A DNA stretch of 64,000 nt from Ruminococcus sp. (GTDB taxonomy: Bacteria; Bacillota; Clostridia; Oscillospirales; Acutalibacteraceae), in assembly GCA_017458845.1 (NCBI GenBank), contig JAFSZY010000014.1, positions 62,001 to 126,000 of the forward strand, written 5' to 3'. Below, piece by piece: positions 17,105-24,914 of this stretch. Both the position numbers and the translations under genes were made by a program. Under the pieces are notes generated by a model. It did not search any database and was not told the DNA's origin. It saw nothing but the letters and a program-made list of their open reading frames with translations. Within the stretch, counting starts at the first letter, position 1, and every line of letters begins with the position of its first letter.

Positions 17105-18478
17105 TTATTTCAGAGATTTAGCCACCTGCATCATAATCGCGCATTCCATACGTTTTTTAAACAGCTTGCAGCCGTATTCATATATGCCTGTGATTGAGCC
17201 TGTCGCGTGATAGGCGTTGGCGGCGCAGCCTCCGCTGCAAAACAGCTTTGCCCAGCAATCTTTACATTCAGGACGGGCGTATGCGTTGCACAGCTTGAAT
17301 TCGTTTTGTTTTTCTTTATTTGTAACGCCTTTCCAGATGTCACCCATCAGGTATTTTTCGTCACCTACAAACTGATGACAGGGATACAAGTCGCCCCATG
17401 GAGTTACGGCTAAGTACTCGGTACCCGAGCCGCAGCCCGAAATCCTTTTGTATATACAGGGTCCGCCCGTGAGGTCAATCATATAATGATAAAACGTGAT
17501 TGGTTTCCCTTCTTCTTCGCGTTTGAGCATTTCTTTTGCTAAGATTTCGTATTGCTCATACAATACAGGAAGATCGTCATATGTAAGCGCGTATGGGTCG
17601 TCGGGAGAACAGACCACCGGCTCCATAGAAAGCTCTGTGAATCCCAAATCCGCCATATGGAAAATGTCGTTTGTAAAATCTACGTTATTATGAGTGAAAG
17701 TGCCTCTTACATAATATCCCTTATTGCCTCTGCGCTCAACAAAATGCCGGAACTTGGGAACGATGATGTCGTAGCTGCCGCTGCCGTTTATAGTTTTTCT
17801 GAGATTGTCGTGCACTTCTTTCCTGCCGTCAAGGCTGAGTACAACATTGTGACATTCTTTGTTAGCAAAATCAATTACATCATCATCAACTAAAACGCCG
17901 TTTGTTGTGAGCGTGAATCTGAAATTCTTGTTATGCTGTTTTTCAACAGAACGGGCGTATTCTACTATCTTTTTAACGACGTCAAAGTTCATCAGCGGTT
18001 CTCCGCCGAAGAAATCGACTTCCAGGTTCTTGCGTTTACCGCTGTTTTCAATAAGAAAATCAATCGCTCTCTTGCCCACTTCAAAGCTCATAAGAGCTCG
18101 CTCTCCGTGGTATTTACCTTGGCTTGCGAAGCAATATTCACAGTTGAGATTACAGGTGTGAGCTATATGCAGGCACAAAGCTTTTATAACTGTATTCTTC
18201 TTTTTAAAGTCAAAGGCCAAATCAGCGTATTCGTCATCACTAAAAAGCTTGCCGCTTTCCTTAAGACTTTCGATATCTTCAACGCACTCAATTACTTCGT
18301 TGGGAGTTACCTCGGGGTATTTGACTGTAATTGTATTGATTATTTCGTCCTGAGACGAGTTTTCGTACATTGAAATTATATCATAGGCAACCTCATCCAC
18401 AGAGTGTACAGCTCCGCTGAACACGTCGAGGACAATGTTATAGCCGTTTAATTTAAATTGATGTATCATATTCTTCAC
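17105..18478 (-). CDS. scfB: SCIFF peptide maturase (radical SAM, SPASM domain)
   Basis: 457 residues. An N-terminal peptide-recognition (RRE-like) region covers about 1-90. The radical-SAM core has CNLNCEYC (CxxxCxxC for the 4Fe-4S cluster). The SPASM region at the C-terminus has CGSGTEYLAV, CHQF, CNAYARPECKDCWAKLFCSGGC and a last CKLF. Enzymes of this family form thioether (sactionine-type) bonds in the SCIFF peptide, which is encoded 57 bp upstream. The ribosome binding site AGGTGA lies just before ATG 18478. Confidence 0.93.
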   Translation of the reverse strand: MKNMIHQFKLNGYNIVLDVFSGAVHSVDEVAYDIISMYENSSQDEIINTITVKYPEVTPNEVIECVEDIESLKESGKLFSDDEYADLAFDFKKKNTVIKALCLHIAHTCNLNCEYCFASQGKYHGERALMSFEVGKRAIDFLIENSGKRKNLEVDFFGGEPLMNFDVVKKIVEYARSVEKQHNKNFRFTLTTNGVLVDDDVIDFANKECHNVVLSLDGRKEVHDNLRKTINGSGSYDIIVPKFRHFVERRGNKGYYVRGTFTHNNVDFTNDIFHMADLGFTELSMEPVVCSPDDPYALTYDDLPVLYEQYEILAKEMLKREEEGKPITFYHYMIDLTGGPCIYKRISGCGSGTEYLAVTPWGDLYPCHQFVGDEKYLMGDIWKGVTNKEKQNEFKLCNAYARPECKDCWAKLFCSGGCAANAYHATGSITGIYEYGCKLFKKRMECAIMMQVAKSLK

Positions 18479-18480
18479 CT

Positions 18481-18519
18481 AAAAAGGAAAAGCCGTTTGA
18501 CGCGTCAGCGAAAAACGGC
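18481..18519 (-). terminator. Partial terminator between SCIFF peptide and maturase
   Basis: On the minus strand GCCGTTT (18519-18513) pairs with AAACGGC (18498-18492), followed by TTTTCCTTTTT. Partial readthrough would give much more precursor than enzyme, as expected for a peptide-modifying pair. Confidence 0.6.
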
Positions 18520-18534
18520 GATAGTCCTAAAGTA

Positions 18535-18687
18535 TTACTCTGTTTCTAAGCACTTTTCGCACTGCTGGTTAGCAACGCCGCATGATGTTTTGCAAGCTGA
18601 CTGACAAGATGTCTGACATTCGCCGCAACCGCCGCTTTTTGTGCTCTGCTTTAAATCACGAGTTTCAATAGTCTGAATTCTTTTCAT
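18535..18687 (-). CDS. scfA: SCIFF (six cysteines in forty-five residues) precursor peptide
   Basis: 50 residues, starting MKRIQTIETRDLKQ. The Cys-rich core GGCGECQTSCQSACKTSC is the hallmark of the SCIFF family, found almost universally in Clostridia. The cysteines are C21, C24, C28, C32, C36, C43 and C46: seven, one more than the family name implies. The extra one lies in EKCLETE at the C-terminus. A good ribosome binding site (AGGAGG) and a consensus promoter precede it. The modifying enzyme follows in the same operon. The role of SCIFF in the cell is unknown. Confidence 0.95.
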   Translation of the reverse strand: MKRIQTIETRDLKQSTKSGGCGECQTSCQSACKTSCGVANQQCEKCLETE

Positions 18688-18717
18688 ATTGAAAAACCTC
18701 CTAATCAGTATAATAAA

Positions 18718-18746
18718 ATTTTAACACAACTAAAAATCATTGTCAA
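18718..18746 (-). promoter_or_regulatory. Promoter of the SCIFF peptide gene
   Basis: On the minus strand: TTGACA (18746-18741), a 17-bp spacer and TAAAAT (18723-18718). This near-consensus sigma-A promoter fits high, constitutive precursor expression. Confidence 0.75.
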
Positions 18747-18761
18747 TGAATGTATCAACAT

Positions 18762-20075
18762 TTAAACCTTTTTACAGTATATTTTTTGAGTCAAAAGCCC
18801 GTATGTGCTCTGAAAATCGGTTTGTTTATTGTTGATAATGTATTCTGCGATTTCTTTGCTGATTTCTTCCCCGGGTACAATAATAGGAATACCCGGCGGA
18901 TACGCCCATATGTATTCGGCTGATACTTTGCCGATACTATCTTTTAAGTCAACCGCGATAATGTCATTATCAATCTCAAATGAATTATAAACTTTTTTCG
19001 GTAATTGGGTAATTATATTTGGAGTATAATCACCTTTATTGAGTGTTTTATCAATCTTTTCCAGTACTATTTTTAGCTCATTCAGGTTACTAATACGGTC
19101 GCATACACTCGTCAAGGCTATGATATAGTCCTGTGTCGCCATTTCTGGTTCAATGTTGTTGTCACGGAGCATATCGGCGAGCTCATATCCAGTAATTGAA
19201 GTGTAACCCGTAAATACAACTAACTTACCTATATCGTCATATTTTAACAGTTTCAGATTGTTAAGAATAATGCTATAAAAATCATTCAGCCTTTTATAGT
19301 ATTCATCAAACTTTTCGCCATTAATAAACTCTACACATTTTTCAATTGACGATAACAGCACATATGACGGGCTGCTTGTCTCAAACATCGAGAGCTTAAT
19401 CTCAAATTGTTTGGGGTCAACCAAATTTCCGTAAATATTCGCGGCGGCGCACTGTGTGAGCGCGGGGAGCGTTTTGTGCAGTCCGCGGATAACAATATCA
19501 GCATTATGATAGCTGTCAAATAAATGTGCTCCGTGCGCCGCGTCAATCAGAACAGGAATGTTACGCTTGTGAGCAATGTTGCAGATTACGTCAACCTCGC
19601 TCTCTACGCCCTCATATGTCGGTGAAGTCATGATTACAAGCTTTATACTATCATTAATTTTGCTATTAACCTGTTCGGCGGTTATGCCCTTAGCAATGCC
19701 GAATTCATCGTATTCAGGTAAAACATACTCAACATTGGCTTTTGCGATTTCTACAGCGTTATAAACCGACTTATGACTATTTCTCGCCATAAGAATAGTG
19801 TCGCCCTCTTTGGCGATTGAGTTGACAGCTGCGAGAATACCAACCGTTGAGCCGTTGACAAGCGCGTATGAACGCTTTGCGTTGTAGAGCTTGTTGAGCT
19901 TATTGTTGAGCTCAAGGAGTATTCCGCTTGGTGAATGAAGATTGTCAAAGCCTTTAATCTCGGTTATATCAATATCATAAGGTAAATCATCACCAAGCAT
20001 TTGAGTGTTTCGCTTGTGCCCGGGCATGTGGAACGGCAGCTTGGTGTTTGACTTAATCTTGTCGTAAATCATCAC
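18762..20075 (-). CDS. Orn/Lys/Arg decarboxylase-family PLP enzyme
   Basis: 437 residues, fold-type I. It starts with the family signature FHMPGHKRN, has LVNGSTVGILAAV in the cofactor site, DAAHGAH, and the PLP lysine in GLHKTLPALTQ. The C-terminal domain has the AYPPGIPIIVPGE motif of the biodegradative and biosynthetic amino acid decarboxylases. Probable role: first step of polyamine synthesis (arginine to agmatine or lysine to cadaverine), as for B. subtilis SpeA/YaaO. The substrate cannot be told from sequence. It overlaps prfC by 4 bp. Confidence 0.87.
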   Translation of the reverse strand: MMIYDKIKSNTKLPFHMPGHKRNTQMLGDDLPYDIDITEIKGFDNLHSPSGILLELNNKLNKLYNAKRSYALVNGSTVGILAAVNSIAKEGDTILMARNSHKSVYNAVEIAKANVEYVLPEYDEFGIAKGITAEQVNSKINDSIKLVIMTSPTYEGVESEVDVICNIAHKRNIPVLIDAAHGAHLFDSYHNADIVIRGLHKTLPALTQCAAANIYGNLVDPKQFEIKLSMFETSSPSYVLLSSIEKCVEFINGEKFDEYYKRLNDFYSIILNNLKLLKYDDIGKLVVFTGYTSITGYELADMLRDNNIEPEMATQDYIIALTSVCDRISNLNELKIVLEKIDKTLNKGDYTPNIITQLPKKVYNSFEIDNDIIAVDLKDSIGKVSAEYIWAYPPGIPIIVPGEEISKEIAEYIINNKQTDFQSTYGLLTQKIYCKKV

Positions 20076-21652
20076 GCGTTACCGAATTCCTGAAGCTTCA
20101 GCTCCTTGTTATGGTCAAGCGCCCAGTCTATGCTCCAGAAGCTTGTAAACAGAAGCAGATGATTTCCCTTTAAGTCCTGAATACGCTTTGTGTCGGACGC
20201 GAGGTCGAGTTCCTTGGGGTCGATATCCTCATTAAGTATCCATCTGATATACTCAAACGGCAATTCTTCCATTATGATTTCCACGTTGTACTCGTTCTCA
20301 AGGCGGTATTTAAGTACGTCAAATTGAAGCACGCCTACAACGCCGACGATAACCTCTTCCATACCAGCGTCGAGCTCTTGGAAAATTTGTATCGCACCCT
20401 CCTGAGCTATCTGGTTAATGCCCTTAACAAATTGCTTGCGCTTCATTGTGTCCTTTTGTCTGACAAGCGCGAAGTGCTCGGGAGCGAATGTAGGAATGCC
20501 TTTGTATTTAACTTTATGTTTAGCAGTGCATACCGTATCGCCAATCATAAAAATACCGGGGTCAAATACACCGATAATGTCGCCCGCGTACGCTTCATCG
20601 ATTACCTCACGTTCCTGAGCCATAATCTGTTGAGGCTGAGACAGGCGCATTTTCTTCTCGCCCTGCATATGATACACGTCCATATCCTTCTCGAACTTGC
20701 CTGAGCAAATTCGCATAAACGCGATACGATCGCGGTGAGCCTTGTTCATATTTGCCTGGATTTTAAACACAAAAGCCGAGAAGTCGGAGGCTGTATCTAC
20801 TATACCATCAGATGTTTCACGCGGTGTTGGCGGCATAGTGAGCTTTAAGAATTGTTCTAAAAACGGTTCAACACCGAAGTTTGTCAAAGCGGAGCCAAAG
20901 AATACGGGCGTTAACGTACCGTTTCTGACAGCGTCAAGGTCGAACTCGTCTCCCGCTCCGTCAAGAAGCTCTATCTCATCGATTAAATCCTGTTTTTTCT
21001 CTTCCAGAAGGTCGTCAAGACGGGAATCGTCAATCGGGATAATCTCCTCCTCAACTTCCTTTTGACCGTTATTTGCTTTAAACGCTAATACAGCTTTACT
21101 CTCTCTGTCGTAAACACCTTTGAATTCTTTACCCGAACCGATAGGCCAGTTCATAGGACAGGTGTGAATACCCAGCACGTTTTCTATATCCTCAAGCAAA
21201 TCAAACGGACTCTGTGCGTCACGGTCCATTTTGTTGATGAATGTAATAATTGGTATATGGCGCATAACACAGACTTTAAAGAGCTTTTTAGTCTGATTCT
21301 CAACACCCTTGGACGCGTCGATAACCATAACAGCCGAGTCAGCTGCCATAAGCGTCCTGTATGTGTCCTCCGAGAAGTCCTGATGTCCCGGTGTATCTAG
21401 AATATTAATGCAGTAGCCGTTGTACTTGAACTGCAACACAGAAGAAGTTACGGAAATACCTCTCTGTTTTTCAATTTCCATCCAGTCGGACACCGCGTGT
21501 TTAGCCGTTCGTTTACCTTTAACAGAACCCGCCAGATTAATAGCTCCGCCGTAGAGCAAAAGCTTTTCGGTGAGCGTAGTTTTACCCGCGTCAGGATGCG
21601 AAATAATCGCGAAGGTTCTGCGCTTTTCTATCTCTTCCCTAAGATTACTCAT
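20072..21652 (-). CDS. prfC: Peptide chain release factor 3
   Basis: 526 residues from ATG 21652, which has GGAGG at 21658-21662. An ATG four codons upstream contains that ribosome binding site and is less likely. This translational GTPase has P-loop HPDAGKTT, switch II DTPGHQDF and NKMD. RF3 recycles RF1/RF2 after peptide release. The family is distinguished from EF-G by the sequence MEIEKQRGISVTSSV and by length. It is followed, with a 4-bp overlap, by the decarboxylase-family gene. Confidence 0.96.
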   Translation of the reverse strand: MSNLREEIEKRRTFAIISHPDAGKTTLTEKLLLYGGAINLAGSVKGKRTAKHAVSDWMEIEKQRGISVTSSVLQFKYNGYCINILDTPGHQDFSEDTYRTLMAADSAVMVIDASKGVENQTKKLFKVCVMRHIPIITFINKMDRDAQSPFDLLEDIENVLGIHTCPMNWPIGSGKEFKGVYDRESKAVLAFKANNGQKEVEEEIIPIDDSRLDDLLEEKKQDLIDEIELLDGAGDEFDLDAVRNGTLTPVFFGSALTNFGVEPFLEQFLKLTMPPTPRETSDGIVDTASDFSAFVFKIQANMNKAHRDRIAFMRICSGKFEKDMDVYHMQGEKKMRLSQPQQIMAQEREVIDEAYAGDIIGVFDPGIFMIGDTVCTAKHKVKYKGIPTFAPEHFALVRQKDTMKRKQFVKGINQIAQEGAIQIFQELDAGMEEVIVGVVGVLQFDVLKYRLENEYNVEIIMEELPFEYIRWILNEDIDPKELDLASDTKRIQDLKGNHLLLFTSFWSIDWALDHNKELKLQEFGNA

Positions 21653-21755
21653 AGATTCCTCCATAAAAATTCCAAAATACCTTTATGATTTTACTATTTT
21701 TGGATTATATATGTCAATATTTTTAAAGAAATATAAAAAAATAACTAAAAATAGC

Positions 21756-21784
21756 TTGACAAATCTGTAAACTTATTGTAATAT
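21756..21784 (+). promoter_or_regulatory. Consensus promoter upstream of hemW
   Basis: TTGACA (21756-21761), 17-bp spacer, TAATAT (21779-21784). The expected start near 21791 gives a leader of about 100 nt that contains a strong hairpin. Confidence 0.8.
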
Positions 21785-21835
21785 ATTTGTAATAAAGATG
21801 AATTTTTCCTATTTTTTCATATACCTTCCAAATTT

Positions 21836-21873
21836 GGGGCAGAAACAGTAGTTTCTGCCTCACCCCATTTTTA
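21836..21873 (+). terminator. Leader hairpin with U-tract before hemW (possible attenuator)
   Basis: GGCAGAAAC (21838-21846) pairs perfectly with GTTTCTGCC (21851-21859), loop AGTA. GGGG before and CCCC after could pair as an alternative outer stem. ATTTTTAA follows 7 nt later. It lies between promoter and start codon. Confidence 0.5.
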
Positions 21874-21888
21874 AGGACTTGATTATTT

Positions 21889-22989
21889 ATGAGCAAGAAT
21901 CTCGGACTGTATTTACATATTCCGTTTTGTCGCAGTAAGTGCCCGTACTGCGATTTTTTTAGTATGCGCGCAAGTCAAGGAGATTATGATAACTATGTTG
22001 AAATATTAAAGGAAAAGATAAAATACTGGTCCTCTAAAACCGACAAGATAGTTGATACAATTTATTTCGGCGGCGGTACTCCAAGTGTCTTAAAAGCGGA
22101 ACAAATTTCAGATTTACTTTATACCGTGAAAAACTGCTTCAACTGTGCTGACGATATCGAAATAACTATGGAAGCGAATCCTAAATCAGCAATTGAATTT
22201 GATTTCAAAGCAGCTAATCAGGCGGGCTTGAACAGAGTATCGCTTGGCGTTCAATCCTCTAATCAAAATGAATTGAAAACTTTAGGCAGAACTCATAGCT
22301 TAACTGATGTAACAGAAGCTGTTAATAATATTAAGAGCAGCGGAATTGATAACATCTCACTTGATTTAATGTTGGGAATACCCGAGCAGACAGTTGACAG
22401 TCTGATGAACTCTATGGATTTTTGTGTTTCACTAGGCGTAAAGCATATATCCACATATATTTTAAAAATTGAAAAAAACACAGTGTTTTATAAAAAGCGA
22501 GAAAAATATAGTTTTCCCGATGATGATTTGACTGCCGATTTGTATCTATTCGCTGTTGATTATTTAGCTCAGAACGGTTTCAAGCAATATGAGATATCTA
22601 ATTTCAGCAAAGAAGGCTTTGAAAGCAAGCATAATCTTAAATACTGGAACCTTGAGGATTACCTTGGGATAGGACCCGCGGCGCATTCGTATATGGACGG
22701 TGAACGATTCTTTTACGACCGCTCTTTAGAAAAATTCAAAAGCAATGAAATTATCAAAGATGGAAAAGGCGGTACTGTGTCGGAGTATATAATGCTGCAG
22801 CTACGCTTGACTCAAGGACTTAACCTCATAAAGTACAAAGAAGCCTTCGGTTCTCTGCCCGATAAAGACTTCTTTGATAAGATTAAAAAGTATTCAAAAT
22901 TAGGTTATGTTAACTATGATAACGATAGAATAAGCTTTACTGAAAAAGGTTTTTTGGTTTCAAGCAATATACTTGCTGATTTAATCTAA
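21889..22989 (+). CDS. hemW: HemW-type radical SAM heme chaperone
   Basis: 366 residues. The N-terminus LYLHIPFCRSKCPYCDF carries the CxxxCxxC cluster ligands and the HIPFC motif. GGGTPS and the substrate region SLGVQSSNQNELKTLGR are typical of HemW (formerly labelled oxygen-independent coproporphyrinogen oxidase-like). Known family role: transferring heme to target proteins. HemW lacks the extra Cys of true HemN (CxxxCxxCxC), and here the residue after the third Cys is D, as in HemW. The C-terminus overlaps the convergent gerQ-like gene by 4 bp. Confidence 0.9.
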   Translation: MSKNLGLYLHIPFCRSKCPYCDFFSMRASQGDYDNYVEILKEKIKYWSSKTDKIVDTIYFGGGTPSVLKAEQISDLLYTVKNCFNCADDIEITMEANPKSAIEFDFKAANQAGLNRVSLGVQSSNQNELKTLGRTHSLTDVTEAVNNIKSSGIDNISLDLMLGIPEQTVDSLMNSMDFCVSLGVKHISTYILKIEKNTVFYKKREKYSFPDDDLTADLYLFAVDYLAQNGFKQYEISNFSKEGFESKHNLKYWNLEDYLGIGPAAHSYMDGERFFYDRSLEKFKSNEIIKDGKGGTVSEYIMLQLRLTQGLNLIKYKEAFGSLPDKDFFDKIKKYSKLGYVNYDNDRISFTEKGFLVSSNILADLI

Positions 22990-23597
22990 TAATAGAACCT
23001 GATAAACTTCATAGTATAAATGTCACAGGCTGTCACGTCGTTGGTGTCGAGCTCATTGAGAAGAAGATAATTCTGAGCTACCGCGAGGAGATAGCCTGTT
23101 TTTGACGTCAGAGTGTCGCTGCCCAAAAGGAAATCAATAGTAACACGTCTGCCTATTTGTGTTCGGATAAAGCCGTTAAGATATTGCAGGCTCTCCCTTG
23201 TCACCTCATAAGGCAGATACAAATCCTCCGCTGTTATACCGCCCGTTTGCGGGTTCTTTTCCTTGTCGATTTCTTCAATTTCCTCTTGAACCACAGCGGG
23301 AGTAGGATAAAGTTCGCTTTGAGTTTTTGTTATAGGCTGATACATTTCCTCGGGATTGCCTTGAATTGGACTTGAATCGGCGAATGCCGCTTCGTTTACT
23401 GCTGTCAACAGCGCCTTGCTGCGTTCATAGTCCGTACCTGTGTCTTTTACAAGCTCCTCAATTGTTGGTGCGGGATAAGCAGCGGGGACCGTATTGCTGA
23501 CGCACCTTCCCCCTATGCACCTGTTGAGATTGTACAAATCATTTAGGTCAATACTGTTATAATCATTGATGTCGTTGTGTTCTTGGTTATCAGTCAT
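22986..23597 (-). CDS. GerQ-like spore coat/germination protein (tentative)
   Basis: 203 residues from ATG 23597, with GGAGG 8 bases upstream. The longer frame from 23657 runs into cwlJ and is rejected. The first 130 residues are acidic and low in complexity. The last 60 (LNGFIRTQIGRRVTIDFL to FIRFYY) form a compact beta-rich domain similar in layout to the GerQ C-terminal domain (IGxxVTV, then GYLLAVAQNYLLL). In Bacillus, GerQ is needed for CwlJ localisation, and in B. anthracis the two genes are adjacent, as here. The assignment rests on this context and weak similarity. Confidence 0.6.
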   Translation of the reverse strand: MTDNQEHNDINDYNSIDLNDLYNLNRCIGGRCVSNTVPAAYPAPTIEELVKDTGTDYERSKALLTAVNEAAFADSSPIQGNPEEMYQPITKTQSELYPTPAVVQEEIEEIDKEKNPQTGGITAEDLYLPYEVTRESLQYLNGFIRTQIGRRVTIDFLLGSDTLTSKTGYLLAVAQNYLLLNELDTNDVTACDIYTMKFIRFYY

Positions 23598-23617
23598 CAA
23601 ATTACCTCCGATATGTT

Positions 23618-24049
23618 TTAAGTATCTCTGTAAGCGGCTGTCGGCGCGTAAAAACAATGCTTGCCCACTTTATTGTATATTATTCCTACCTTTGACGGAA
23701 AGTAGTTAGGACATTCTCTTGAAAATGGATTAAAGAAGAATAACGAATTGCCGACAGAGGACGATGTGTTCCCCGCCAAAGCCCAGTCGGCTATTTCGTA
23801 ATGAATGGACGACGGGTTCATATTATAAATGTTCTGAGTGTTATTTACTGTGCGCGTACAGGTGAACTGTCCTTTTTGAAGTATAATCGCTCTAACGTCG
23901 CCCCCATTTGAGACTCTGGCAAATTCACCGTATGGAGTATTGACCCTGTTCATAATGACAGAGGCTACCGCTCTCATACCTTCTTCCCCTTCCCCGCCAG
24001 CTTCGCATTGTATCAGTCTGGCAAAAAGCTCTCTGACAGAATACGCCAT
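23618..24049 (-). CDS. cwlJ: Spore cortex-lytic enzyme, CwlJ/SleB family
   Basis: 143 residues, a lone hydrolase_2 (SleB catalytic) domain without signal peptide or peptidoglycan-binding domain, which is the CwlJ form. The catalytic Glu lies in CEAGGEGEEGMRAVASVIMNRV, and FFNPFSRECPNYFP follows near the C-terminus. CwlJ sits in the spore coat and degrades cortex peptidoglycan at germination. The ribosome binding site GGTGAT precedes the ATG. It starts the two-gene unit with the gerQ-like gene, 20 bp apart. Confidence 0.85.
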   Translation of the reverse strand: MAYSVRELFARLIQCEAGGEGEEGMRAVASVIMNRVNTPYGEFARVSNGGDVRAIILQKGQFTCTRTVNNTQNIYNMNPSSIHYEIADWALAGNTSSSVGNSLFFFNPFSRECPNYFPSKVGIIYNKVGKHCFYAPTAAYRDT

Positions 24050-24094
24050 ATAATCACCGCCTCACTTAGTCCATAATATGCTGAAAACTAATAC

Positions 24095-24123
24095 TTGACA
24101 AAAAGAAGTTTTATGGGTAAAAT
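24095..24123 (+). promoter_or_regulatory. Promoter of tRNA-Ser(CGA)
   Basis: TTGACA (24095-24100), 17-bp spacer, TAAAAT (24118-24123), 21 bp before the mature tRNA 5-prime end. Confidence 0.8.
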
Positions 24124-24144
24124 CATTATTGTTGAAATAAATAC

Positions 24145-24233
24145 GGAGACGTATCGAAGTGGTCATAACGGGGCTGACTCGAAATCAGTTAGGGAGCAAT
24201 CCCCCGCGAGTTCGAATCTCGCCGTCTCCGCCA
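24145..24233 (+). tRNA. tRNA-Ser (anticodon CGA)
   Basis: 89 nt including an encoded CCA (24231-24233). The acceptor stem GGAGACG (24145-24151) pairs with CGTCTCC (24223-24229), with G as discriminator. The anticodon stem CTGA/TCAG encloses loop CTCGAAA, anticodon CGA, reading UCG. A long variable arm and TTCGAATC T-loop complete the class II fold expected for tRNA-Ser. Confidence 0.97.
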
Positions 24234-24240
24234 GTTAAAA

Positions 24241-24276
24241 ACAAAGGCAGTACTTGTGTACTGCTTTTGTTTTTTA
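24241..24276 (+). terminator. Terminator after tRNA-Ser(CGA)
   Basis: ACAAAGGCAGTAC (24241-24253) pairs with GTACTGCTTTTGT (24258-24270) over 13 bp with one G-U, loop TTGT, followed by a T run to 24275. Confidence 0.9.
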
Positions 24277-24285
24277 TAATGTATT

Positions 24286-24355
24286 GACGGCGAGATTCGA
24301 AAGGGCGTTAATAAAACAGTCCAGTGGACTGTTTTTAGCCCGTAGCGTTGATGAA
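24286..24355 (+). repeat. tRNA-Ser-associated structured element, copy A
   Basis: It begins with GACGGCGAGATTCGAA (24286-24301), the exact reverse complement of 16 nt of the tRNA T-arm and acceptor (24211-24226). Then GCGTTAA, a perfect 10-bp hairpin (24313-24322 with 24326-24335, loop AGT), TTTTAGC, and AGCGTTGATGAA. A second copy follows the other tRNA-Ser at 37043-37107, with three compensated stem changes. No known element class is recognised. Confidence 0.65.
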
Positions 24356-24572
24356 ACATATCCCACTAACGTGAATCCAACAAACGATATATAACGTTTG
24401 AAAATATATAACACTCACTGCTTTTGCCATTAATTTTAGATAAATTATAATAGTATGACAGACATATATTTGTATATAAAAACAGTGTTATTTTATTGAT
24501 TATTATTTGATTTTATGTTATTATTAATAAGATTGTATTTCAACAATCCAAGACCATATTAAGGAGAATATT
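24356..24572. other. AT-rich leader region of the V-ATPase operon
   Basis: No gene seen. The last 150 bp are over 75% A+T and should carry the operon promoter, but no clear -35/-10 pair stands out. TATAAT at 24446-24451 is the best -10 candidate. AAGGAG at 24560 is the ribosome binding site of the first gene. Confidence 0.5.
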
Positions 24573-24884
24573 ATGGCTAAAGATATCTTAGACGCTATTC
24601 GTCACGCTGAGGATGAATCTTCCGCTCGTGAAAAGCAGGCGAAAGAGTCTGCTCAAAAGCAAATCGACGACGCTAAATTACAAGCTAAACAGTTGATTGC
24701 CGACGCGGAAAACCAGGCTGACAAGGAAGCAGAAAAGCGATATGAATCCGCCAGAGTTGACGGCGACAACGAGCTTATAAAAGCTAAGAAAGCCGCTGCC
24801 GGCAAATGTGATTTGATACATAAAAAGGCGGAAAATAATCGCGAAAGCGTAGTAAGTAAAGCGGTAGACTTTATACTGAAATAA
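24573..24884 (+). CDS. V/A-type ATP synthase subunit H (peripheral stalk, G-like)
   Basis: 103 residues, almost wholly a charged alpha-helical coiled coil rich in Ala, Lys and Glu, with the heptad pattern of peripheral stalk subunits (AKDILDAIRHAEDES to AAAGKCDLIHKKAE). In archaeal and Enterococcus-type V-ATPases, this subunit pairs with subunit E to form the stator. Its place as first gene of the operon matches ahaH/ntpF. Similarity is mostly helical, but the context is decisive. Confidence 0.85.
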   Translation: MAKDILDAIRHAEDESSAREKQAKESAQKQIDDAKLQAKQLIADAENQADKEAEKRYESARVDGDNELIKAKKAAAGKCDLIHKKAENNRESVVSKAVDFILK

Positions 24885-24914
24885 ATCGTTAACACTAAAG
24901 CGTGGTGATGCTAA

